The notes beneath the pieces are model-generated. The model did no database searches and was not told where the DNA came from. It was given only the letters and a program-made list of their open reading frames with translations. Positions 1 through 5,440 of a stretch of DNA of 5,772 nucleotides are shown here, piece after piece (the stretch's first letter is position 1; each line of letters opens with the position of its first letter). Origin of the DNA: JBDTMC01 sp039934475 (GTDB taxonomy: Bacteria > Acidobacteriota > Terriglobia > Bryobacterales > Bryobacteraceae); assembly GCA_039934475.1 (NCBI GenBank), contig JBDTMC010000492.1:1-5772 (forward strand). Direction: 5' to 3'. Both the position numbers and the translations under genes were made by a program.

Positions 1-1
1 C

Positions 2-646
2 CTGTGGGTGCATGTGGATGCTGCGTACGGCGGTGTTGCGGCTGTGCTGCCAGAGTTACATCACCTGCTGGATGGCTGCGCGGATGCGCAATCCTTGGTA
101 TTCAACCCGCACAAATGGCTGTTCACGCCGATTGATGCGAGCGCGTTTTACTGCAGCCGGCCGGACATCCTGCGACAGGCGTTCTCATTAATTCCGGCGT
201 ACCTGACCACCGCCGAGGACGGCCACGCGCTGAACTTCATGGACTATGGCGTCCCGCTGGGGCGCAAGTTCCGCGCATTGAAGCTGTGGTTCGTGATGCG
301 CTACTTCGGCCGCGAGGGTGTGGCCGCGATTGTGCGCAATCACATCCGGTGGGCCGCGGAGCTGGCGGCGGCGATTGAAGCTCATCCAGATTTTGAGTTG
401 ACCGCGCCCGCGCCGTTGTCTTTGGTCTGCTTCCGGTATCGTGGGAGCAACGAGGAAAACCAGGCGCTGATCGAACGGTTGAACGCCACCGGCGAGGTCT
501 TCGTGTCCGGTAACACCATGAAGGGCGTGTATATGATCCGGCTCGCGATCGGCAATATCCGCACCACGCAGGATGATGTCTTCGCCGTCTGGAACCTGGT
601 CCAGCAAACCGCCGCGGAGTTATTTCAGGATCTGAAACAGGTTTGA
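2..646 (+). CDS. PLP-dependent group II decarboxylase (aromatic-L-amino-acid decarboxylase family), C-terminal part
   Basis: The gene enters from the left edge; position 2 is its first complete codon and 214 residues plus the stop are present, a little under half of the usual 470-490 residue family length. Seen: HVDAAYGG (residues 4-11), whose Asp6 should pair with the PLP ring nitrogen, and NPHKW (35-39), whose Lys38 (codon 113-115) is the Schiff-base lysine. The Asp-to-Lys spacing of 32 matches human DOPA decarboxylase (Asp271/Lys303). PLGRKFRALKLW follows at about 87-98, as in the family. Tyr67 aligns without gaps to human Tyr332 of the mobile catalytic loop; decarboxylases carry Tyr there, while related aldehyde synthases carry Phe. 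A decarboxylase giving an aromatic amine and CO2 in the cytoplasm is therefore likely. The substrate (Trp, Tyr, Phe or DOPA) cannot be told because the N-terminal half is missing. The 3' end overlaps the convergent next gene by 27 bases. Confidence 0.93.
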   Translation: MWVHVDAAYGGVAAVLPELHHLLDGCADAQSLVFNPHKWLFTPIDASAFYCSRPDILRQAFSLIPAYLTTAEDGHALNFMDYGVPLGRKFRALKLWFVMRYFGREGVAAIVRNHIRWAAELAAAIEAHPDFELTAPAPLSLVCFRYRGSNEENQALIERLNATGEVFVSGNTMKGVYMIRLAIGNIRTTQDDVFAVWNLVQQTAAELFQDLKQV

Positions 647-2659
647 GTAATCGTCGGTCCAGATGCGCAGGCTGGCATTGTGTTCCAGCGCCTCGCCGTT
701 CTTTTTAGGCAGGTTTTCCAGCTGCTTTTGGTCATTGGCGAGAATGATCCAGGTGGTGCCATAGCACGTGCCGTCGTCGTTGTCTTCGGTGTCCACGAGG
801 ATGGCGCCCTTGTGGAGATCGCGCGCCAGTGAGTCCACTACCGGCGTCAGATTGAGGAAGCGGTTGGAGACATGAACGGCCAGCAGGCCATCTGGCTTCA
901 TGTGGTGGAAGTAGAGCTGGAACGCCTCACGCGTGAGCAGGTGAACGGGAATCGAGTCACTGGAAAACGCGTCGACCACAAGGACATCGAAGTTCTCGGG
1001 CTGCTCCGCTTCCAGGCTTTGGCGCGCGTCGCCGAGGACGATCTCAGTCTTGGCTTTCGTATCCGCCAGGTACGTGAAGTATTGGTGCGCCACCTTAACT
1101 ACCAGCGGATTGATCTCGTAGATACGGAAGGTGTCCCACGGGCGGGCGTAGACATTGAGAGTCCCGGTTCCTAGACCGATGATGCCGACTCTCCGGCCGG
1201 CACGGGCGCGCATGTTCAGCGCTTCGCCGACGCCGGTCTCGCTGCAATAGTAGGTGCTGGGTGAAGTGCGCAGGGAAGGGTGCAGATACTGTTCGCCGTG
1301 GTTGATGACTCCATGCAGCAGCGCCCGGTAGGCGTCGTCCTCGCCCTCCTTGCCGTTCTGTTGCACTCGCAGCGCTCCATAGAAGTTACGCCCGTTGAAG
1401 AGGTTCCCCTCCACAAGACCGCGGATGTCCACGATATTAAACGTCACGACAGCGGTGGCCAGCACAAGCAACGGGGTGGAGAGCGACTTGCGCCAGGCCC
1501 AGTGGCTGGCGATGCTCTCGTCGCGATGCAGGACAACGGCGGCCAGCACGGCGCACAGTGCCAGAGCGATGGGGAACTCAAAGTACGCCGGGAAAACGGC
1601 CGGCGCGAACATACCGACGAATAGTCCACCCAGCGCGCCTCCCACGGAGAGCATCAGGTAGAACGACGTGAGGTAGCGGGGGTGCGGCTTCAGGCGCGCC
1701 AGTTCGCCGTGGCAGAACATGCAGCAGATGAAGAAGCCGGCTGCGAACATGGGGATCATGTACTTCAGCTTGGGCCGGTCCCAGGCGGGGTTGATGAGGT
1801 AGGTCATGCCGGCCAGCGCGATGAGCAGCAGGACGAGGAACACATTGCGGCGGTACCAACCGGCGGCGTCGAAGCAGAGAATGAACGTCAACAGGTAGAG
1901 GCTGAGCGGCACCACCCAGAGGAACGGGATGGAGGCGACGTCCTGGCAGAGGTGGTTGGTGACGGCCAGCAACAGCGTGGAGGCGCAGGCGGCGAGAGCC
2001 AGCCACATGGCGTGCATGAGAAGGCCGGGGCGGGGCGGAGGCTGCTCCGCCATGACTTCCCGCGCCTGGGGCGTTGTCGCACCCTTCAAGGAGGTGAAGG
2101 CTGTCACCACGCAGAGCACGCCAAAAGCGAGGAAGCCCGCCGACCACACCGTGGACTGCATGCGCGTGGCGAGGTTCGGTTCCACCAGCACGGGGTAGGA
2201 AAGCAGGGCTAGCATCGACCCCAGATTGGAGAGCGCAAAGAGGCGGTAGGGTGTGGCGCCCTGACGCGAGCGTACGAACCAGGCCTGCATCAGCGGCCCT
2301 GTGGTGGAGAGGAGGAGGTAAGGCAATCCGACGGAAACGGTGAGCAAGGCGAGGATGCGTGGGATAGGATTGTCACCGCCGGTGGGACGCCAGGATGCGG
2401 CAGGCATGATGGGCAGAGCCAGGACACACAACGCGATGAGCGTGCTGTGGAGCAGTGCTTGCGTCCGTGGCGCGAGCTTCGTGGTGGTCCAGTGGGCGTA
2501 GAGGTAGCCGAGCACGAGCACGCACTGGAAGTAGAGCATGCAGGTGGTCCAGACGGCGGCCGAGCCGCCAAACCAAGGCAGGATGATCCGCGCAATGACC
2601 GGCTGCACTTGAAACAGCAGAAACGCGCTGAGGAAGATTGTTAAAGCGTAGAGGATCAA
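620..2659 (-). CDS. Polytopic membrane protein fused to a spermidine-synthase-like (SAM-fold) domain
   Basis: This 679-residue protein has two parts. Residues 1 to about 412 hold roughly 12-13 hydrophobic segments (for example about 1-22, 35-56, 102-120, 138-160, 214-234, 242-262, 298-315, 330-352, 357-377, 394-412). Residues from about 425 form a Rossmann-type domain like spermidine synthase: GLGTGTL (495-501) for the nucleotide loop, acidic Glu515 in IYEINP, Asp544 in LGDAR, and DAFSSDSIP (563-571) where aminopropyltransferases carry a catalytic Asp motif. The N-terminus (FQVQPVIARIILPWFGG) is typical of the fused membrane/SpeE-like family common in Acidobacteria and Proteobacteria. The canonical GGGDG loop is replaced by GLGTGT, so true polyamine synthesis is doubtful and the substrate is unknown. 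The start is TTG at 2659: the frame stays open upstream to a stop near 2710 but has no ATG, GTG or TTG there, and the next Met is residue 41, inside the conserved region. No Shine-Dalgarno sits at normal distance. Confidence 0.9.
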   Translation of the reverse strand: MILYALTIFLSAFLLFQVQPVIARIILPWFGGSAAVWTTCMLYFQCVLVLGYLYAHWTTTKLAPRTQALLHSTLIALCVLALPIMPAASWRPTGGDNPIPRILALLTVSVGLPYLLLSTTGPLMQAWFVRSRQGATPYRLFALSNLGSMLALLSYPVLVEPNLATRMQSTVWSAGFLAFGVLCVVTAFTSLKGATTPQAREVMAEQPPPRPGLLMHAMWLALAACASTLLLAVTNHLCQDVASIPFLWVVPLSLYLLTFILCFDAAGWYRRNVFLVLLLIALAGMTYLINPAWDRPKLKYMIPMFAAGFFICCMFCHGELARLKPHPRYLTSFYLMLSVGGALGGLFVGMFAPAVFPAYFEFPIALALCAVLAAVVLHRDESIASHWAWRKSLSTPLLVLATAVVTFNIVDIRGLVEGNLFNGRNFYGALRVQQNGKEGEDDAYRALLHGVINHGEQYLHPSLRTSPSTYYCSETGVGEALNMRARAGRRVGIIGLGTGTLNVYARPWDTFRIYEINPLVVKVAHQYFTYLADTKAKTEIVLGDARQSLEAEQPENFDVLVVDAFSSDSIPVHLLTREAFQLYFHHMKPDGLLAVHVSNRFLNLTPVVDSLARDLHKGAILVDTEDNDDGTCYGTTWIILANDQKQLENLPKKNGEALEHNASLRIWTDDYSNLFQILK
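623..637. repeat. Inverted repeat in the convergent gene overlap
   Basis: TTTCAG (623-628) and CTGAAA (632-637) form a perfect 6-bp stem around a 3-base loop, GAT. The element lies wholly inside the 620-646 overlap of the two convergent genes, so it is coding on both strands. It would form in both transcripts. No T-tract follows on either strand, so it is not a classic intrinsic terminator; a role in 3'-end formation is only a guess. Confidence 0.4.
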
Positions 2660-2695
2660 ACAACACAGGCTACAACTATTAGTGCCTCCGCGTCC

Positions 2696-2723
2696 TTTAA
2701 AGAGCCTTCATGAACGTTATAGT
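2696..2723 (+). promoter_or_regulatory. Candidate sigma-70-type promoter of chdC
   Basis: TTTAAA (2696-2701, 4/6 match to TTGACA) is separated by 16 bases from TATAGT (2718-2723, 5/6 match to TATAAT). A start about 7 bases downstream would fall on the A of the chosen chdC ATG at 2730, implying a leaderless transcript. Two 8-bp palindromes lie here, CTTTAAAG (2695-2702, overlapping the -35) and TTCATGAA (2707-2714, in the spacer), with centres 12 bp apart; they could be operator half-sites. The whole 2660-2729 stretch is the divergent spacer to the membrane protein gene. Confidence 0.4.
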
Positions 2724-2729
2724 GAAGAG

Positions 2730-3560
2730 ATGAATTTGCCCCCGGTCCCGATGACGGTTGACGGCGCTGCCGTCCTGCACCAGATGCTGAGCATACGCTG
2801 GCCGGAGTGGCGGGCGCTGCCGGAGAGCCGGCGCGCGGAGATCGCCGCTGAGGCGTCCGCGGTGCTGAGCGAGATGGAAACGGCGGCCGACGGGCAGAGC
2901 GGATTGTTTTCAATGCTCGGCCATAAAGCCGATGTGATGTTGGTTCATTTTCGCAGCGCCCTCGACCGGTTGAATGAAGTGGAGCTGAGGCTGGCGAGCC
3001 TCGCGCTGTGGGACTACCTGGAACTGAGGACATCGTACGTGTCGATTGTCGAGCTGGGTCTGTATGAGTCGTCGGCAAAGACGTATGCGAAGCTGGCGGG
3101 CGAGGGTTTGGAGCCGGGCACGCCGGCTTGGGATGCCGCCATTGAAGAGGTGATGGCGGGGCACAGGCGCGCCATGGCGCCGCGGTTGTTCCCGGAGATT
3201 CCGGATCGCAAGTATGCCTGCTTCTACCCGATGGACCGGAAGCGGGGCGAGAGCAAGAACTGGTACCAGGTGCCGATGGCCGAACGGCAGAGGATGATGT
3301 CGGAGCATGGGGCGATTGGGCGGCGGTACGCGGATGTGGTGAGGCAGGTCATTAGCGGGTCTATCGGATTGGACGATTGGGAATGGGGTGTGGACCTGTT
3401 TGCGGACGATCCGGGTGTGTTCAAGAAGCTGATTTACGAGATGCGGTTCGATGAAGTTAGTGCGGTCTACGCGCTGTTCGGAACGTTCTTTGTGGGGGTT
3501 CGCGTGAAGGCAGCAGGCCTGGGCGAACTGCTGTCGGGTAAGCTGCCGGTCAGGGAATAA
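2730..3560 (+). CDS. chdC: Coproheme decarboxylase ChdC (HemQ), chlorite dismutase family
   Basis: ChdC performs the peroxide-dependent oxidative decarboxylation of two propionates of coproheme III to give heme b, the last step of the coproporphyrin-dependent heme pathway, in the cytoplasm. The 276-residue product shows the C-terminal family block clearly: YPMDRKR (166-172), NWY (177-179), EHG (192-194), GSIGLDDWEWGVDLF (about 210-224), YEMRFDE (236-242). By spacing to the Geobacillus/Staphylococcus enzymes, Tyr166 is the radical-forming Tyr, Trp178 the conserved Trp, His193 the proximal heme ligand and Gln206 the distal Gln typical of the Firmicutes type. The usual active-site Lys, four residues after the Tyr, is Arg170 here. 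The ATG at 2730 was chosen because the conserved region (VLHQMLSIRWPEW) starts soon after it. Alternatives are GTG 2682, which would place the candidate promoter inside the gene, and ATG 2751. No clear Shine-Dalgarno precedes any of them. No other heme gene lies in the window. Confidence 0.95.
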   Translation: MNLPPVPMTVDGAAVLHQMLSIRWPEWRALPESRRAEIAAEASAVLSEMETAADGQSGLFSMLGHKADVMLVHFRSALDRLNEVELRLASLALWDYLELRTSYVSIVELGLYESSAKTYAKLAGEGLEPGTPAWDAAIEEVMAGHRRAMAPRLFPEIPDRKYACFYPMDRKRGESKNWYQVPMAERQRMMSEHGAIGRRYADVVRQVISGSIGLDDWEWGVDLFADDPGVFKKLIYEMRFDEVSAVYALFGTFFVGVRVKAAGLGELLSGKLPVRE

Positions 3561-4209
3561 TCAGGCCTGAGGGCGGTGCGTCCAACTGGCTGGGCGCCGT
3601 TTCGTGAGCCAGTTGCGGGGGCACGAAGTAGCGGCTGAGGAAATCGACGAAGGCGCGCCCTTTACGCCGTTTGTTGTCGTGCTGTATGGCCAGGCGCTGC
3701 AGGAAGACGAAAACGCCGAGGATCTCGGCGTCTCGGATGCTGGTGGCGTTGCCACTGTCGGCGATGCGCTTTCGGAAATCGGCTACGGCGCCTTGCACGC
3801 GCTCATGGATGGCGGCGGCGATGGGGTTTTGCGGCATCGACTCGTAGACAAGGCCCGACTGCAGCGTGCGGTAGGTACGGATGAGCGAATCGAGGGCCTC
3901 GCGCACATCGCTGTCCACGGCGCCGGGCGTATCGAGCGAGAGGCGCATGGTCATGCTGGCGAGGAACAGCAGCAGCGGCTCGTGATCGCGGAGGAACGAC
4001 TCGCTGACGCGGATGTCCTGGTTGGGGAAGTCGGCTGGGTCGGGCTCAGGGACGCGTTCGTACTGCCGCGATTCCTGCAGGTACGCGCAATCGAGAGGAC
4101 AATCGACGGTGACTTCGCGCTCCTGCCCGCAGCAGATGGAGCAGATGTCGCCATGGACGCCCGGGCAAAAGCGGCGTGGTTTGCGTTCCCGGCAAATCTT
4201 ACATTTCAT
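3550..4209 (-). CDS. Conserved hypothetical protein with N-terminal Cys-rich (putative zinc-binding) module
   Basis: This 219-residue soluble protein is not assigned to a named family. Its first 41 residues hold eight cysteines: C3-x2-C6-x8-C15-x7-C23-x2-C26-C27-x9-C37-x3-C41, with His19 nearby. That is enough for two zinc sites of treble-clef or ring-like kind; metal binding is inferred from spacing only. A charged linker (about 48-68, ERVPEPDPADFPNQD) leads to a largely helical region (about 68-195) with no catalytic motif I can recognise, then a Pro-rich tail. There is no signal peptide or membrane segment. The ATG at 4209 is chosen because Cys3 follows at once. The module resembles N-termini of uncharacterised acidobacterial proteins as I remember them; this was not searched. 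It overlaps the chdC 3' end by 11 bases tail to tail and is divergent from the 50-residue gene across 32 bases. A long open frame on the opposite strand is a shadow of its GC-rich codons. Function unknown; protein or nucleic-acid binding is possible. Confidence 0.85.
   Translation of the reverse strand: MKCKICRERKPRRFCPGVHGDICSICCGQEREVTVDCPLDCAYLQESRQYERVPEPDPADFPNQDIRVSESFLRDHEPLLLFLASMTMRLSLDTPGAVDSDVREALDSLIRTYRTLQSGLVYESMPQNPIAAAIHERVQGAVADFRKRIADSGNATSIRDAEILGVFVFLQRLAIQHDNKRRKGRAFVDFLSRYFVPPQLAHETAPSQLDAPPSGLIIP
3561..3570. repeat. 10-bp palindrome directly after the chdC stop
   Basis: TCAGGCCTGA is a perfect palindrome beginning on the base after the chdC TAA and lying within the last codons of the convergent Cys-rich gene. 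A second TCAGG copy at 3550-3554 could pair with CCTGA (3566-3570) instead, giving a 5-bp stem. No T-tract follows, so a terminator is not supported. Being partly coding, it may be chance. Confidence 0.25.
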
Positions 4210-4229
4210 GAAGCGTCCGAAGCCTATCG

Positions 4230-4235
4230 TATCAT
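4230..4235 (+). promoter_or_regulatory. Candidate -10 element of the 50-residue gene
   Basis: TATCAT matches TATAAT at 5/6 and ends 7 bases before the ATG at 4242, the same geometry as at chdC, so a transcript starting at or near the ATG is possible. No good -35 is seen; TTCATG (4205-4210) is a weak 3/6 match at 19 bases. The divergent spacer is only 32 bases (4210-4241), so promoters for both flanking genes must overlap each other or the opposite coding sequence. Confidence 0.3.
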
Positions 4236-4241
4236 TGGGTC

Positions 4242-4394
4242 ATGGCCCGAATGGACCTTTACATCAAGGTGCAGATTGATTTGGCGAGTAAAGAGGAAGA
4301 CCCGAAGAAGCTGGCGGCGGAGATCTGCCGGCAGATTCTGAAGGTGTACGGGGTGCGTGCCGCGGAGCTTTCGAATTTCGTGCTTCCGGATTAG
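4242..4394 (+). CDS. Small conserved-looking hypothetical protein (50 residues)
   Basis: The ATG at 4242 opens 50 codons ending at TAG 4392-4394. The product begins MARMDLYIKVQIDL, continues with a charged helical stretch (about 17-36, containing PKKLAAEICRQILKVYG) and ends VRAAELSNFVLPD. This suggests a compact strand-helix-strand fold with one Cys (29) and no membrane segment. Roughly three quarters of third positions are G or C, in line with neighbouring genes, which supports real coding. Opposite-strand frames here look like shadows: they lack recognisable content. ATG 4251 (Met4) is an alternative start, and MDLYIKV could well be the true N-terminus. No Shine-Dalgarno precedes either. 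It is transcribed away from the Cys-rich gene, 32 bases off, which suggests a shared control region. It resembles short acidobacterial hypothetical proteins as I remember them, unsearched. Function unknown. Confidence 0.7.
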   Translation: MARMDLYIKVQIDLASKEEDPKKLAAEICRQILKVYGVRAAELSNFVLPD

Positions 4395-4406
4395 TGCAGT
4401 CGCGAA

Positions 4407-4435
4407 AGGCCCTCTATGGCCACCACTGGCGGCCT
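4407..4435 (+). terminator. Weak hairpin after the 50-residue gene
   Basis: AGGCC (4407-4411) can pair with GGCCT (4431-4435), and inside it GCCA (4419-4422) pairs with TGGC (4427-4430) around a CCAC loop, leaving a 7-base bulge on the left arm. The only T-run, TTTT at 4449-4452, is 13 bases further on, too far for a standard intrinsic terminator. It lies in the 92-base convergent spacer (4395-4486), where a terminator would be expected; nothing else is seen there. Confidence 0.25.
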
Positions 4436-4482
4436 CACCATCGACCGATTTTGAGAGCCTTCCCGCAGCGGAGTCAGGCACC

Positions 4483-4495
4483 GGAGCTAGGCTCC
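4483..4495. repeat. Small inverted repeat spanning the aminotransferase stop codon
   Basis: GGAGC (4483-4487) and GCTCC (4491-4495) form a 5-bp stem with a TAG loop. The minus-strand stop codon of the aminotransferase (4487-4489) sits at the loop. No T-tract follows on the minus strand, so it may be a simple mRNA 3'-end hairpin or chance. Confidence 0.25.
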
Positions 4496-5440
4496 AGCCG
4501 CCGTGCGCCAGCTAGCATACCGCGCATCAATGCCACGAACGACATCGTGATACACGCGGTCCATGGCTTGCGCCACTGGCCCCATCTTGCCGTTGCCCAC
4601 AGGCAACCCGTCGATGGAAAGTACGGGAAGAATCTCCCAGCCCGTGCCCATGAAGAACACCTCATCGGCCACGTATAGCTCCGTCCTGTCCACTTCTCGT
4701 TCCACCACCGGCTGCCCCAGCACCTCCGGGAACAAGCGCAGAAAGCTGTCTCGCGTGATGCTCTCCAGGATGCCGCTCGCAATCTCCGGTGTGATCAACA
4801 GGCCGTTCCGCACAATCGCAAGACACGCGCCAATCCCCTCGGTAACTTTGTGCCGGTCATTGAGGAAGATCGGCCAGTCAATCCCACGCGACCGCACTTC
4901 CGCCAGCGCCAGCCGCCCATTGTGATAGTTGGCGAACGCTTTCAAGCGCGGCGGCATCGAGTTGTCGCCAATCCGCGTCCAGGAAGTGACGCCCGTAGTG
5001 CATCCGCGCTCAGTCAACATATGGCTCTTGAATCCCCACGTGTCGATGGCGAGTTCCACTTCCGCACCTGGGGGCGCAATCATTTCTCGGACAATCCCCT
5101 TCAGAAACGTCCATGGACGAATGTACGTGTCCTGGCGCGAGTTGTTCGCCCGCAGCAGTTCCAGCGTCGCCGCCTCAATCTCTTCCAGGCTCCATTCACA
5201 ACTCACCCGCGCGATCTTGATCGACTCCATCAGACGCTGCATATGCTCCCGCAGCCGGAACACATACAACTGCTGCTCCGCGTCATTCCAGTACGCCTTG
5301 ATCCCTTCAAAGACCGATGACACCGTGGAGTGCCCGGCCGCATTCACATGCACCGTCGCGCCCTCCCAGGGAACCAGGGCGCCCGATCGCCACAGAAAAG
5401 CCGGGTTGGGCGCACCGGCCGCGGGTATATGACTGTTCAT
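4487..5440 (-). CDS. ilvE: Class IV PLP aminotransferase, branched-chain amino acid aminotransferase (IlvE) type
   Basis: This 317-residue enzyme transfers the amino group between an amino acid and 2-oxoglutarate in the cytoplasm; for true IlvE these are Leu, Ile and Val. Length and motifs follow E. coli IlvE (309 residues): SVFEGIKAYW (42-51), VFRLREHMQRL (60-70) with the phosphate-contacting Arg region, YIRPW (106-110), Lys167 in RLKAFANYHNGRLA as the Schiff-base lysine, Glu201 34 residues later (the same spacing as E. coli Lys159/Glu193), SITR (227-230), and GTGWEILPV (265-273) for GTAAEITPV. Oddities: the block after Glu201 reads GIGACLA where E. coli has GAGENLF, and ILESITR replaces LPGITR. 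Substrate specificity is therefore less certain; a relaxed or specialised amino donor is possible. The ATG at 5440 overlaps the TGA of the upstream DapA-family gene by 4 bases and has a strong Shine-Dalgarno, so the two are co-transcribed and coupled. Confidence 0.88.
   Translation of the reverse strand: MNSHIPAAGAPNPAFLWRSGALVPWEGATVHVNAAGHSTVSSVFEGIKAYWNDAEQQLYVFRLREHMQRLMESIKIARVSCEWSLEEIEAATLELLRANNSRQDTYIRPWTFLKGIVREMIAPPGAEVELAIDTWGFKSHMLTERGCTTGVTSWTRIGDNSMPPRLKAFANYHNGRLALAEVRSRGIDWPIFLNDRHKVTEGIGACLAIVRNGLLITPEIASGILESITRDSFLRLFPEVLGQPVVEREVDRTELYVADEVFFMGTGWEILPVLSIDGLPVGNGKMGPVAQAMDRVYHDVVRGIDARYASWRTAAGA

Noticed and set aside
1682..2212. Plus-strand open frame (176 codons) inside the membrane protein gene
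   Set aside because: Composition is full of His, Glu, Gln and Arg with no hydrophobic core pattern; it is an antisense shadow of membrane-segment codons.
2685..2689. GGAGG on the minus strand upstream of the membrane protein gene
   Set aside because: It lies 25 bases before the TTG start, too far for a Shine-Dalgarno, and the frame has no ATG, GTG or TTG closer to it.
2682..2729. GTG start at 2682 giving a 292-residue ChdC
   Set aside because: The extra 16 residues look unlike the family, no Shine-Dalgarno precedes the GTG, and the best promoter would then lie inside the gene.
3604..4341. Long open frame (245 codons) on the plus strand across the Cys-rich gene
   Set aside because: It has no recognisable domain and is Gly/Ala/Arg/Glu-rich, as expected opposite GC-rich codons. 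The minus-strand gene has an ordered Cys module and a sensible start. It would also overlap the 50-residue gene in another frame.
4395..4486. Search for a further gene or RNA in the convergent spacer
   Set aside because: Only weak hairpins are present; no frame of useful length with coding-like composition, and no tRNA or riboswitch-like structure.
4850..5320. Plus-strand open frame (156 codons) opposite the aminotransferase
   Set aside because: Arg/Pro/His-rich shadow; the minus strand carries a complete IlvE-type enzyme with catalytic Lys and Glu at the right spacing.
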